Shown piece after piece: positions 22,968 through 34,393 of a stretch of DNA of 64,000 bases. Origin of the DNA: Gloeopeniophorella convolvens (lineage: Eukaryota > Basidiomycota > Agaricomycetes > Russulales). The notes below the pieces were generated by a model, which searched no databases, was not told the DNA's origin, and worked only from the letters and a program-made list of their open reading frames with translations. The position numbers and the translations under genes were made by a program. The stretch covers positions 310,001 through 374,000 of the forward strand of contig WTXD01000024.1 in NCBI GenBank assembly GCA_022496205.1, written 5' to 3'. Numbering within the stretch: the first letter of the stretch is position 1; each line of letters starts with the position of its first letter.

Positions 22968-24632
22968 TCATGACCAGGACTTGATGTTCGGATAGGACCC
23001 GAGTGCGTCTGTGGCCTCGACATTAGCTATGACCCCACAAAATCTCTTCTGCTGACTCACATGAACATCCAGGTCCGAAGTCGTTGCCTTTGTCATCAAT
23101 TCCGGGGTGGGCTGGGCCTGCGGTACATCCTGGGCCGGCCGATGATTTTGACGAGTCTTCATCATGGCACCGCGGCGGCATGTTTTACTCATGATATAAC
23201 CACTCTTGAGAGAATCCGCTCCGGGGAGGAGCTCGGGTTGCCGTCTAACATGACGTCCTGCGCGGACGCATGCTTTCATAAACGAGGAAAAGGCTTGGTC
23301 CTCCCCGTTGGCTCTGAGCACACGTAGCTGAGGTAGCAGGTCGGGAGACCAATCCTCGTCATCTCGTGGCAGCGACCGTAAAATGTCAGTCAGGAGGCCA
23401 TGCTTCACCGCGAGTACCTCCAGATTTGTGAAAGGCCGTAAAAGCTGGTGCCACAATGAGCGATCAGCTTCATCTTGTTCCTTCAGCCACCGTTCACTTG
23501 CGAGAGTCCATAAGTCTAGATGGTTTGCAGTAGAGAGTATGGGTTTGAGCGCAGGGAAGATCTGCGCCGCCGCCGCCACTTGCCAGTCCAATCGCCGACA
23601 GTAGACCGTTAAGTCGAAGTGGAAGGAGTGCTCTTGAACTCGTAAATATGTGGGTTGAGAGACGTGAACGTATTCCTCCAGAAATGTGACTTTGACCTTA
23701 TCGCGACTTTTGAGCCTTCCGGTCCTGTAAATGAACTGCGACAGGGATGTGAAGGTAAATGTAAGTTGGTGTGACAGCTTGACCGAAAATCGCTCGAGAA
23801 GCGGGGTATCAAGCCGAGCCAGGAGGCCATCCAAGTATGCCCATGCGCCTCCAAACTCCAACAATTGTAGGTTGGGGAGCGTAATCAACGGGTTCAAGGT
23901 CATACGAGGTGCTTCTCTCTCTTGAATATTGCGAAAATTGGCAGAGGAAAAGGATATGGAAAGGCACTCTAGATGGGGCATCACCGATAGCCACTCGACG
24001 ATGCCGTTCAAGGGGAAGTTTCCGTATTCTGGGATGTTCACAAGGCGGAGAGTGACAAGATCTGGTGCGGAGGCGGGGGTCTGCAGTACTGGTGGGAGAG
24101 AGATGCCCACCAGTTCGAGCTGGCGCAGACCCGGGGTAAGGAAGTTGACTGGGAGCATCAGGTTTGGCCGGCCTCCAGTACGCGGTATGAGAACGAGCTG
24201 CTTCAGGAGAGGATAATACCTATCCATTGCCGAGATAAACTTGCTCAGGGTAGAAATCGGTAAAAAGCTGAGGCTGATCCTGCGCAGGCGGTTGGCATGA
24301 CTTTGAAACAGTGAAAGCACCTTGCCGTGTGGCGCATACATGCTGTCATATGAGTCATCGAGCCCTTCCGCGGCCAAATTATGCCTGCACTCGTAGTCTA
24401 GGTCGATCGGAAAAGGGGGAAGATGTGTTGGCAACGTCTTCGCAAGGGATTGGCTCGTAAGGGTGAAGCACAGGTCCAAATGAGAAGCCGACGATAGAAT
24501 GAGGGTTCGCCATCTGCGGCACACATGAGCAAGCTTGTACCACTTGCGGTGCCCATTCGGAACTGGCAGGCCAGCGTAGAGCCTCGCCATATAGAAACGA
24601 AAGATGTCCAGGAGCACGTCGTTGTTAAGCAT
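22968..24632 (-). CDS. F-box / leucine-rich-repeat protein
   Basis: This long uninterrupted frame starts at the ATG at 24632. The F-box opens immediately: MLNNDVLLDIFRFYMARL, then WYKLAHVCRRWRTLILSS. LRR-like hydrophobic repeats follow, such as LRRISLSFLPI, LKQLVLIPRTG, LRQLELVGISLPPVL, LVTLRLVNIPEY and LECLSISFSS. Such proteins recruit substrates to an SCF ubiquitin ligase through Skp1; the substrate is unknown. An open stretch just upstream (RASSHVPPIH) follows an AG acceptor (tgtag) at about 24671, so a further 5' exon is possible. The frame upstream of 24632 has only GTG, so I chose the ATG. The last 40 or so residues lack LRR character and may be mis-read intron. Confidence 0.75.
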   Translation of the reverse strand: MLNNDVLLDIFRFYMARLYAGLPVPNGHRKWYKLAHVCRRWRTLILSSASHLDLCFTLTSQSLAKTLPTHLPPFPIDLDYECRHNLAAEGLDDSYDSMYAPHGKVLSLFQSHANRLRRISLSFLPISTLSKFISAMDRYYPLLKQLVLIPRTGGRPNLMLPVNFLTPGLRQLELVGISLPPVLQTPASAPDLVTLRLVNIPEYGNFPLNGIVEWLSVMPHLECLSISFSSANFRNIQEREAPRMTLNPLITLPNLQLLEFGGAWAYLDGLLARLDTPLLERFSVKLSHQLTFTFTSLSQFIYRTGRLKSRDKVKVTFLEEYVHVSQPTYLRVQEHSFHFDLTVYCRRLDWQVAAAAQIFPALKPILSTANHLDLWTLASERWLKEQDEADRSLWHQLLRPFTNLEVLAVKHGLLTDILRSLPRDDEDWSPDLLPQLRVLRANGEDQAFSSFMKACVRAGRHVRRQPELLPGADSLKSGYIMSKTCRRGAMMKTRQNHRPAQDVPQAQPTPELMTKATTSDLDVHVSQQKRFCGVIANVEATDALGSYPNIKSWS

Positions 24633-25680
24633 GTGGATGGGGGGCACATGTGAGGAGGCTCGCTCTACAACAGAAGCACAAAGATGAAGGTCAGAAGTTG
24701 CCTATGGAGATGACACACGGCAATGCGCGGCGTAAGTAACAGGACTAACCTACGTTCCATGGGCTCGTACCCCTGGATCCGGGTGGCGTGAGGAGAATCA
24801 TTGGGCTGGTATGTGGCAGTGAGTTGCAGGGAGTTGTTGGAGGCTTGAAGTCGCCCGATTCCAAGTAGGAGACCGTCACAGATTTCAGGTGGTTTGCAGT
24901 TGTGCCGTCAGTGGCGCGGTATTCACCACATGCAAGAGGTTAGAGGTACAGGTACAGTACTTGGAGGCCGGGGCCCTGGGGTGTATATAGCTAGCAAGAT
25001 CAAGGATCCGTATGGTAAGCCTTGTATATATAGGTTCGATATACGTTTCAGATAGCTGTACATCTGTCGGCACCGTTGCATTGCAGTCTCTGTATGCGTT
25101 CGCGGGAGGCAGAGTCCGTGTTGGGCTCGAGTGGGTCTCAGTGGGAGCATCTGAATGGCAGTGATCGGAGTCGCGCTTGCGGCGGTGACTGCCGGGGCAG
25201 CGGCAAGTTCCGGGCGGGCTCGTCCTGGCTCGTCGGTCAATGTCGCCCTTGACGTCGTCAGCTATTTCTTTTCACTTTTCACACGAATGAAGACATCGAC
25301 GGTGAAAGAAATGTTGGTTCAGGTAGAAATGAAAAATATAAATGTCGAGGAACCGTAGTTCACGCATATAAACGAGCGCAAATTTTCTGGCACGGCTTTG
25401 GTCAGCAATCATCGATCACCGGTTCACCGCTCACCAGCTGCCTGTCGCCGGCTCCCAAGCCCCACACCAGGTCTCAAGGTCTCATCGACATCACCCACTC
25501 AGTCCCGGCTTTTGACCGGCAATATCTACCATAGAAGAGAATCAGGGAAGTCAGACAGATCAATGAAAGCACGGGTTCGACTCGTATAGCCGGACTATGT
25601 AGATCCTACTGCGGGAAGTGTAATCCACTGCTTTCAGGCTATCATACCGTTTCATTTATTCGAAGATGGTCCATGTCGAC
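24633..25680. other. Intergenic, no gene seen
   Basis: This is upstream sequence of the F-box gene and downstream sequence of the second thioesterase copy. TATATAG near 24987 and TATATATAG near 25030 occur on the plus strand. No conserved coding segment is visible. Confidence 0.45.
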
Positions 25681-26851
25681 CTACACCTGCACCTCTCTTA
25701 CTGTCTCCTGCGTGCGTTTGCGCTGGTTCACCTCCATCTGCACCGTCAGTGCCATCTGGTGTGCCACCAACAAACAGCGCGACTTCTCCCGCCAATCTTC
25801 AGGCGCGTCTGCCCCCGATGCCGGGTCCTCCTCGAGCTCCGCAGGCGCGCTCCATACTTCAATGTCGCAATTGTGCCGCCCGCTTGGCTCATCGAGGAAC
25901 CGTCCGCTCGAGAAGACCCCGACCGTGCGCTGCGCCGCACCCTCCGGCAAGCGCGCCTTGAACTCGAGCGTGAGCACGATTGTTGCAAGCCAGTAACGTG
26001 CGGGCGCGTGTGTGCTGCCCTCGATGGCGCGGTGGAGCACGCCAGGCGCCGCGTCGCCGCAGAAGGCGAGTGCCACATGCGTGAGGCGCTCCGCGGGGTC
26101 GACAAACGTGAACCAGCACCCGGAGTCCGCGCCCCCGGGGCCGTCGCCCGCCCTCGTGAGCTGCGCGAAGCGCGACGCCACGGCGGGGTCAGTCGCGTTC
26201 CGCAGCTGCGGCGCGAAGTTCATGTGCGACGGAGCCTGTATGAGTCGGGGACGTGGTTCGGTGGCGTCTGAATGGCGTCCAGCGTGCGTTGCGCGCGGTG
26301 GGTGGAGTTAGGCGACGGCGCAGCTATGTCTCGCTCTAGAGTCCGAAAACGAGATGGGCGGTGGCGTTCACGGAACTCTGCATCCACAGAACGTAGTCAG
26401 ACAGGGTGACGGGGGTGCAACATGTCAACTAAATTAACGGGCGCACCTTTTGGATGAGCTCAGCGGTGAGGTTGGAAAGGCCCTTGCCGAAGCGCACGCC
26501 CTTCACCTGAAGTTCTAGGGAACCAACGCTCGTAGCGCGGAGGAACTGGACCGTAGCATGCAGTGGATCCCGATGGGCTGACGAAGATTGGTACTGGACA
26601 CAAGCCTCGATTAAAAGGCCTGCAATGTAACCTGGTACAATACATTACACGGGCAAGTTAAAGCAGAGCTGCAGAAGACCGACCTCCATGGGGTACACTG
26701 GGTCTAATGGTTAGTCTTCGCAGTGCAGCTGAATGTATACCACGTACGCTCCAAATGTCCAGACGGGATGGGCTTCTGCGCGGTACACGCTGACGCCATC
26801 TTCCCGAGTAGACTGAAACTGCACCTTGCTGGCTTCCGAGATGGACACCAT
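25681..26851 (-). pseudogene. Thioesterase-like protein, copy 2, with a probable disabling lesion
   Basis: Exon 1 starts at ATG 26851 (MVSISEASKVQF...AHPVWTFGA) and ends at 26748. A 14-nt microexon at 26684-26697 supplies VPHG. The next exon (26447-26631) gives GYIAGLLIEACVQYQSS and FGKGLSNLTAELIQK. The following exon begins near 26377 as SSVNATAHLVFG, matching the start of the same exon in copy 1. It then meets TAG at 26336-26338. The frame resumes only about 100 bp later (NFAPQLRNATDPAVASRF) and runs cleanly to 25681 with CLLVAHQMALTV. No GT...AG pair I tried removes the stop while keeping VNATAHLVFG. It may be a pseudogene, or it may have an unusual intron or a sequencing error there. The 5' half and the C-terminal half look well conserved. 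Confidence 0.6.
26684..26697 (-). other. 14-nt microexon in thioesterase-like copy 2
   Basis: On the minus strand the exon reads TGTACCCCATGGAG between GT...AG introns. It enters in phase 2 and leaves in phase 1 and encodes VPHG plus part of the glycine of GYIAG. Copy 3 has an exon of the same length, phase and motif at 30311-30324. Confidence 0.7.
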
Positions 26852-27409
26852 GCCGGCTGGTATGTTGAAATGCCTCAACAACATCTCCGCGACTGTACCA
26901 CAGCCTTCTTATAAGCGTTCGACCTGATATCCGGGTTAATGTCGAGGGCGGCGCCGCAGTTCCAATCCCCAATCCCCAATATCTTTGGGGTCGGGCATAT
27001 GAGTCAGTAGCGCTATTGGAAAGGGTTTCTGTGAGGCTGTTTTGACATAGAAGTGGGTCGATACCGAAGGAAAATGAGTTCGAGAGTGGGGAAATCGTTC
27101 GGTGACAGGCTCGGGCTCGGACTCGGAGGAGCCCGAGTGAGCATGCCCGAGCGCCCAAAGTGTGCACGCGCCGGTCACGTGTAGGCGCGCGACCGTGTCG
27201 TCACGCGCGCCGCTCTTCACTTGCTCCTCAATCCACGACGCGTGTGAGCGCGAAATCTTCGTCATTCCTGGCATTCCTGGAGCCGCCAGTGCTCGTCTTA
27301 CACCATACACCTGTCATAACTGTACTCTGGTAAGCGGGCGGGGTCGCGTCGATTACCTGCGCGTCCGCATTCGAACGTAAGCTGAACCGTAACTTCAGAT
27401 CAATCCAAC
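26852..27409. other. Divergent upstream region of thioesterase copy 2 and FEN1
   Basis: 558 bp separate two divergent start codons. A tandem CCCAATCCCCAAT patch near 26965 is the only local repeat. Open frames here have no family resemblance. Confidence 0.5.
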
Positions 27410-29184
27410 ATGGGTATCAAAGGCCTCACCGCGTTAATATCCGAGCACGCCCCCAAGGCCATCAAAGTACGCTCTATCTGGCTTTTTTTCCTGCTCGGCC
27501 ACCCTGACGCCCACACTCGTACCTCCAATAGGAGCATGACATCAAGACGCTCTTTGGACGCAAAGTCGCGATTGATGCGTCCATGTCGATCTACCAATTC
27601 CTAATTGCCGTGCGACAGAAGGATGGCGAAATGCTTACAACGATGCGGGTGAGACGACCAGGTGCGCCTGTCCTGCTCCTGCCCCACAGCTTGGTGCTGA
27701 CCCGCACGGACGCTCTGAAGTCACTTGATGGGCTTCTTTTACCGCACGATTCGGATGCCGAGAACGGAATCAAGCCGATGTATGTGTTCGATGGCAAACC
27801 ACCGGAGCTGAAGGCTGGCGTGGTGCGTGTCGCTTGTGTACTTAGCTCTAACGCTTAGGCTGACGACATGCGCAGCTCGCGAAGCGGCTTGAGAAGCGCG
27901 AGGAGGCGAAGGCTGAGGGAGAGGAGGCCAAGGAGACAGGTACGTTCCCCGTGCTTCTCGTAACCTCGTATTGTCGTTCATGCTGCCCCACAGGAACTAC
28001 GGAGGACTTGGACCGGTTCTCGCGGCGGACAGTGAAAGTGACTCGCGAGCATAATGAAGAGTGCCGGAGACTGCTCAGGCTTATGGGGATCCCCGTCGTC
28101 ATAGTATGTCTTAGCTCGTAATCCCCGAACACCCCTGAACGAGCCCCCAGGCACCCTCAGAAGCCGAGGCACAGTGTGCAGAACTCGCCCGCGGCGGCAA
28201 GGTGTTTTCCTTGCTCACCCTATCTTACCTTTCGCTCATAGCAGTGCGCAGGTATACGCAGCAGGCTCAGAAGACATGGATACCCTCACGTTCAACACGC
28301 CGATCTTGTACCGCCACCTCACCTTCTCTGAGGCGAAGAAGGAACCCATCAGCGAGATTAACCTGAAGCTCGCGTTGGAGGGCCTCGAGATGGACATGTC
28401 ACAGTTCATCGACCTGTGCATCCTGCTCGGGTGCGACTATCTCGAGCCGATAAAGGGTGTTGGGCCAAAATCTGCGCTCAAGCTTGTGCGCGAGCACGGC
28501 GGGCTTAAGGGTGTTGTCGAGCATCTGCGTGAGAAGTACGTCTCACACTCTACTATTCCGTGCATAGCTAAGGTCAGACGCAGGCAGGCAGAAAAGGAGG
28601 AGGCCGCGGCGGACAAAGAAGACGGGAAGAAGAGGAGGGGAGGCGTGCATGTCCCCGCAGAGTGGCCATGGGAAGAGGCAAAGAAGATCTTTGAGAAACC
28701 TGACGTCACTCCAGCAGACCAGATCGAGGTAAGGCCTTTGAAAGCCCCCTCTACACCAACCCGGGACCGACCGGATCTTTTACAGCTTGAATGGAAAGCG
28801 CCAGATGTCGAGGGCCTGGTCGACTTCTTGGTGAAGGAGAAGGGCTTCAGGTAAGGCTTTACTCGCTCGGACACGCTGCATGGTACTGACGGAGCAACAG
28901 CGAGGAGCGCGTTCGCAAAGGCGCAGAAAAACTCGCCAAGTACTTGGGCGCGAAGCAACAGGGTCGCCTCGACGGCTTTTTCACCATGACATCTAAGCCT
29001 GCAGCCCCTAAAAAGGCCTCTGCGAAGGATGCTAAAGGGAAGAAGGAAGAGAAGGGCAAGGGCGTGAAGCGGAAGGTGAGCTACTGTGCATCCTTGGAGG
29101 GCACGCTGTATGCTCACGTGTGCTATCAAGGCGGGCGACAAGGATGATGCTGGGAGCAGTAAAAAGTCCAAAACCAAAAAGTAA
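27410..29184 (+). CDS. FEN1: Flap endonuclease 1 (FEN1/Rad27)
   Basis: FEN1 cuts 5' flaps in Okazaki-fragment maturation and long-patch base excision repair in the nucleus. Exon 1 is 27410-27466 ([19 protein letters not shown]); the first intron is 27467-27531. All metal-binding acidic motifs are present in order: [35 protein letters not shown] and [16 protein letters not shown], the last leading into the helix-hairpin-helix. The tail has a PIP box for PCNA binding (QGRLDGFF) and then a Lys-rich end finishing SKKSKTKK at 29182-29184. At least eight introns of 40-65 nt interrupt it. Length and motif order match the family. The neighbouring thioesterase copies on both sides are unrelated to its function. 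Confidence 0.95.
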
Positions 29185-29349
29185 TTTATGGACTCTGATC
29201 TTATTGGGTTCGACGCATCTTGTATTTGTACCCTATTATTCGATACAATATTCCTTGGTTGGACAGTCTCCAGCCAGCTCTCGCTGCCTTCATCCGAAGT
29301 GTACTTGCATTGATAACTTCGCTTTACAGCTTCCCAATGACAGCCGTCC

Positions 29350-30494
29350 CTAACTCGCCCTTCTTTCCTTCTTCCCCTTCACGGGCACGGCCAGCATGAC
29401 CTGACTCGCAACCAACAAGCAGCGCTGCCTCGGCTTCCAGTTCCCGAGCTCGCCCGGCTCGCTCGTCGTGTCGTCCGGCGTGGTCCAGAGCTCGATGTTC
29501 GAGTTGTGCCGCCCCTGCGGATAGTCGACGAAGCGGCTCGTGCCGTACACGCCATTGTGCGCGTCACGTCTTCGGGATGGGCGCCTTGAACTCGAGCGTG
29601 AGCACGAGCGTCGGGAAGTCGTCGCGGCGGCAACCCGCGCTTGAAGTGCAGCAGCCCCGAGCACACATCCGCGAAGAAGGGCAGCACGTTCGGCGTCAGC
29701 TTATCGGCCGGGTCACGCAGCATGAAGTAGCGCCCGCCCTCGGCGCCGCCGTCGCCGTCGCCGGCCGCCGTGCGCCGGTCGTGCCGCGCGGGCACGGATG
29801 GGTCGAGCGACCAGAGGATGTACGGCGAGAAGGTGAGCTCTTTGGGCAGCTCGACGACCGTGCTGCCCGACGGCGGGATCGAGAGCGGCGTCACGCGCGC
29901 GTGCGGTTCGGGCGGGTAGAGCGGCGTGTGCGCGGGTTCGAGCGGCGGGCGGTCGCCTGGGTCGGTAACACCGAAGATGAACTGCGCGCGCACGCGCACG
30001 GTGCCCTGGTGGCGCGCGTGTCAGCTGGTTGGTATAGGCGCGCGCGGGGAGTGGGGCGCGGCGTGCGTACCCGCTGGATGAGCTTCGCGGAGAGGTTGCT
30101 GAAGCTCTTACCCTTGCGGATGTGTCGCACGTGCACCTCGAAGGGCTCGAGGAGCGTACCACTCAAATAGTGCACGGTCGCGTGGATGGGGTCCTTGTGC
30201 TCGTCCAGCTCCTGGTTCTTCATGCCGGCGGTGACCATGATGCCCGCAACATAGCCTACACAACGAGACTTAGCAGATGTTATGGCTCGTCAGAAGCTTG
30301 GCCAGCGAACCTCCGTTGGGCAGCCTGGCGAAAACAAAGGAGAGGTTCAGCCACCCGTGCTGGTCGCAACTCTGGTATGGCAGCACTTACGTCCCTTGAG
30401 CCCAGAATGGGTCCGCGGCTCCCTGGTAGATCTTTATGTTGGTGGCTGGCGAGGAGACATAGTGGAGTTCCGTTGCTTTGCAATAGGGCGCCAT
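29350..30494 (-). pseudogene. Thioesterase-like protein, copy 3, with two frameshifts
   Basis: Exon 1 starts at ATG 30494 (MAPYCKATELHYVSS, then YQGAADPFWAQGT). The 14-nt microexon is 30311-30324 (LPNG). The next exon has GYVAGIIM, HKDPIHATVHYL and GKSFSNLSAKLIQ. The last exon begins VRVRAQFIFGVTDPG and runs to LLHFKRGL. There the frame moves: TLVLTLEFKAPIPK is in another frame, and TSRFVDYPQGRHNSNIE onward is in the third. Aligned by eye to copy 1, one base is extra near 29619-29640 and two are missing near 29555-29575. Without correction the protein ends in unrelated sequence at 29379. The last 60 or so residues (QRCLLVASQVMLAV) are still conserved in the third frame, so decay is recent or the sequence has errors. 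Confidence 0.68.
30311..30324 (-). other. 14-nt microexon in thioesterase-like copy 3
   Basis: It reads GCTGCCCAACGGAG on the minus strand, between an acceptor ending cgccag and a donor gttcgc. It encodes LPNG in the same phase as the copy 2 microexon. Confidence 0.7.
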
Positions 30495-31486
30495 GGGTGA
30501 CAGGAGTGATCCGCCAGCGACTGGATCAGAGACCAGGCCAGACCCAACAGTAACACTTTATAGCACGCTGGGCGTTCGCATGACACAGTGGGTCGGCTTC
30601 GTTGGTTTCGGACGAGAGGCTGGAGTAGAGCCATGGAGATAGAGATGGTTGCCGGGGCGCCGGACACCAAACGAACGCGAGCGCTGTATCCCACTGGAGC
30701 AGACTTGCTTGATACACAGTGCTAGTGAGCATTCGCAAATGGCACTGGATAGGGTCAAGACCATCTGGCGACACTGATGGGATTCGAAGGAGTCCAAGAA
30801 ACCTCTCGTACAACAGACCCCGGGTGCCCAGATGGTCCATAATCAGTGAGCAGGAACGGCAGATTTGGCGGGTTTTCGGGACATGGTCGTGACGGCATTG
30901 ACGGTATTGATGTATCACATGCCGCCTCCACCTCCAAAATCAGCCCAGCGGGGGCCTCGCGGCGTTGACGGCGACCATTAAGCCGTGCAAGACAGGAAGA
31001 GACCAGCGAACAGCGATGTTGGAGAATCGACGTGCGGCGTGTGAATGGCAACGTCGCTCGGTCCGCGGCCGCGGGGCCGTTCAATGGACACCTCGCACTG
31101 ACAAGAGAGGCAAAGCTATCGCAATATACAGCGATGCAAGATGATTTCGGTGCCGACAGGGTTCGTTGGGTCCTGTCATGAAGGTAAGGTGATATGGCTT
31201 GGTACGTCGCGGGCGAGACGAACAAGCTAGTGGGGTCCATTCTGGTCCATTGCATGGGAAACGGTGATAAAAATGACAGCGACAAAGTTCGGCTCGATGC
31301 GCGTCTTCGCATCGCATCGCGCACCGTTGATCTCACCAAAGAGGATCATCAACACCACTCATTCTCTTATATCAACCAGGCTATCATGGAATCCCCGTTT
31401 CCGCCCAGTCTTCCTCACAAAACTCCCCACCATAGAGACGTGGGGTACTTCAGAGTGGTGCTTAGAATAGATCATAACCACGCAAC
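30495..31486. other. Divergent upstream region between thioesterase copy 3 and the first flavoenzyme
   Basis: A 194-codon frame on the minus strand (30755-31339) has no family resemblance and no plausible exon context. I see no other feature. Confidence 0.45.
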
Positions 31487-33416
31487 ATGCGCGTCGCCGT
31501 CGTAGGGTCTGGCGTAGCTGGCCTTGGTGCAACTTGGGTGCGTCCGCGATCCCATTCTAGATGATGCTGGCCTTACTGAAGCGCTTTTAGCTTTTGAACG
31601 AACACTCGGACCATGAAGTCCATCTGTACGAGTCCGACGACCGCCCCGGAGGCCACGCCAACACTGTGCATGTCACCCCACCTGGAAAAGAGCCAGTAGA
31701 TGTTGATACGTGCGTGATCTTTTCTACACTTTCCGTTCGCTGTGCTCATGGAGCAATATAGCGGTTTTGTGCGTATTTCTTGCCCGTAGTAATGTGCATA
31801 CTGACCACATACAGATCGTCTTCAACCCCCCAACTTACCCCAACTTCCTCAAATTCCTCGGGCTGCACCCCGACGTTGAGATTCTCGAAACATCAATGAC
31901 ATTCAGCGTCTCGCGTGATGGCGGTGCATTCGAGTGGGCCGGCAGCGGGCCCCGTGCCGTCTTCTGCCAGCCCTGGCGCGTCTTCGACTCGGGCATGTGG
32001 CGGATGCTATTCGACATTATGCGCTTCAACGCGTGTGCGGTGGGTGTTCTCAAGGAGAAAGAGGATCTCTCCATTGGGGAGTATCTCGAGCGCGAAGGCT
32101 ATTCGGCACGGTTCCGGGACGACTTCTTGATTGTGCGTGCCTCCCATGCCTTGAAGGAATCTTTGTACTGACAGCTGAATGTGCTGGTGCATGCAGCCCA
32201 TGACGGCCGCGGTATGGAGCACACCGCCGGATCTTTGCGCAGATGGGTTCCCAGCCAAGACTCTCATTCGGTTCATGTTCAACCATCATCTCTTGCAAAT
32301 CTTTGGTAAGCCGGCGTGGCTCACCCTGAAAGGTGGCAGGTATGGAAAGCGCTTTGTCGTCTGTGTCACGCTCCTATCTCTATACAGTATCAACTACGTC
32401 AACGCAATACTTGGCAAGCTTCCTCCCGGACAACTTCACCTTTCGTCTCCCGTGCGCGCGGTGTCGTCTGTGAATAGCAAACTGACCCTCGAGACGGCCT
32501 CCGGAGCTCGTGAAACATACGACCACGTCATCTTCGCGTGTCATTCGGATGACGCGCTGAACATGCTCGAAGAAGGCGGTTCCGCAACGCCCGAGGAGCG
32601 CGAGACGCTCGGCGCATTCCGGTGGAACAGGAACGAGGTCTTCCTGCATACGGACGAGAGCGTGAGTCCTGCCACCAACGAACACTGGATGTATTGTGCG
32701 AGCTGACGCGCCGCTTTGGCTTTGCAGTTGATGCCACGCTCGAGGCTCGCGTGGTCCTGCTGGAACTACCTCACGCGCTCAGCTGTCGATACAAAGGGCG
32801 TGAAGCAGGCAAACAACCCCCAAGTATCTCTGTGCGTCTCATCTCTGCTCTCCTTGCTTATGCCGTTTCTGACACGGCCCTGCAGAACCTGTGCGCGCAC
32901 ATTGCATACCGCCGCTAATGCCCTCAGCTGACCATCTGCATACACATAGATTGGATGAACGACTTGCAGCACATCTCCCCAAGCAAGCACGGACAACTTC
33001 TCGCAACGCTCAACCCGCCCGCGCCTCCCGCACCTGCCACCGTGCTGGGCCATTACGCATACTCACACCCGGTTCTCGACGGCGGGGCGGTGCGTGCGCA
33101 GGCTGCGCTCGCGCAGCTCAACGCTGCGAGCGCGCAGGACGGCCGCCAGCGCGCGTTCGCAGGCGCGTGGGCGCGCTACGGCTTCCACGAAGACGGGTTC
33201 ATTACCGGCTTGCGCGCGGCCGCCGCGCTGCAAGGCGTACGCCCGCCGTTCGCGCTAATGGATGCAGATGTGGAGCGTGGAGAACCGAGGGTGGGCGCAG
33301 TTGCAGTTAGGGTGTTTGGGGCGCTCGAGGCGCTGCGTGCGTTCGTGGCCATGGTGTTTGGGGTGTTGATGGGCCTCGTGAACGTGCGCGGGCCTGATGC
33401 GAAGAAGGTGGTGTAA
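31487..33416 (+). CDS. FAD/NAD(P)-binding flavin amine-oxidase-like protein (COG2907-like), tandem copy 1
   Basis: Exon 1 (31487-31537) is MRVAVVGSGVAGLGATW, a GxGxxG Rossmann motif. The next exon gives the second FAD motif YESDDRPGGHANTV. Later exons carry SMTFSVSRDGGAFEWAGSG, SIGEYLEREGYSARFRDDFL, MTAAVWSTPP, WLTLKGG, HLSSPVRAVSS, YDHVIFACHSDDALNML, FRWNRNEVFLHTD, WNYLTRSAVDTKGVKQ, WMNDLQHI and LGHYAYSHPVLDGGAV. The C-terminus has a hydrophobic segment (ALRAFVAMVFGVLMGLV), so membrane association is likely. About seven introns match copy 2 in position. The family is the flavin-containing amine-oxidase type called predicted NAD/FAD-binding protein (COG2907); its substrate is not established. 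Bacterial relatives sit beside cyclopropane-fatty-acid synthase, which hints at lipid chemistry. Confidence 0.8.
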
Positions 33417-34367
33417 GAGCGAGTGACTACGGAGAGTTAGATGTCACGTCCCGGAGGGCACTCGCCGGGAATACATACTTAGAACAAATTGCTCACGCTT
33501 TTACTCGAGACGCGCCGCTTGTAGCGGCACCTGCCTTCCTTGCAGTCAATCATGTTGGCAATAGCATTCACAATATCATTAGCTGTGATGCCCTCGTCAA
33601 CCAGGGAGCGAGCCCGCCCGAGTGGCGGGATGCATATACCCCATCGGCCGCTTCCTACGACCCGAATATAATTCTGCCGTAATGCCCCCTCTTGACACGA
33701 CCTCCTTCCACCGCAATGGACCCTCCCTCCTCTCGGTCGCGGCAGCGTTGTTGGCCGCAATTGCAAATCCCATTCGAATGGGCTGGAACAGGCGCATGCC
33801 ACCCGTATCCCAGCTCGACAGCAGGCTGGCATGTCCAGTGTGGCGAGGCACGCACACCAACCGTGTGCCCGTCCCGCGTCACTGCATCCACTCGCCCGGC
33901 GGCTGAGATGCTCCCTGATGCTCGCAAACCGCGGCGACGATGATGACGGTGGCCACTGCGACGCTTTGGCAGCGGCAGCAGCAATACCGACGTCACCACC
34001 ACAGCCACAACGGCGATGTCTATGCACGGCAGCCATGGCTGGCATCCAACGCTGCCGCACGAGCCGGTCAATCACGCCGCCGCAGCGAGCGAGCCGCGTG
34101 GCAATGGCGTCCGGCCAATCAGCGTTTTGGCGCACTGTGGCAGTAGCACCGCGGCGTCGGGCCCGACGACGACGACAGCGAGAGTGACGGTGCGAGGCCG
34201 CCACTGCTGCTACCACCACCTTGCTGTCGCCCTTGCGGCGCCATCGCCGGCGCCGTGACACGCCAACTCGCGCCTGGGCATGGTGTACCCGAGGCGTGCG
34301 GTGATGCCGATGATGTTCGCGCCCGTGCACGAATCGATCCATGCGCTCTCTTGGCGCGCTGCCGCAA

Positions 34368-34393
34368 CCACCACCACCACCACCGCCGCCGCC
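34368..34393 (+). repeat. (CCA)n/(CCG)n trinucleotide microsatellite
   Basis: About six CCA units are followed by three CCG units. Confidence 0.8.

Noticed and set aside
24633..24647. F-box gene start at 24647
   Set aside because: It is GTG. The first ATG in frame is at 24632 and the F-box begins there.
26936..27310. 124-codon minus-strand open frame
   Set aside because: It lies upstream of the real start of thioesterase copy 2 (26851) and does not join it with a family-like sequence.
30755..31339. 194-codon minus-strand open frame
   Set aside because: No recognisable motif and no exon context. It overlaps the upstream region of the flavoenzyme.
33479..34342. 287-codon minus-strand open frame
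   Set aside because: No domain, strong codon-composition bias and overlapping open frames on both strands. Treated as spacer.
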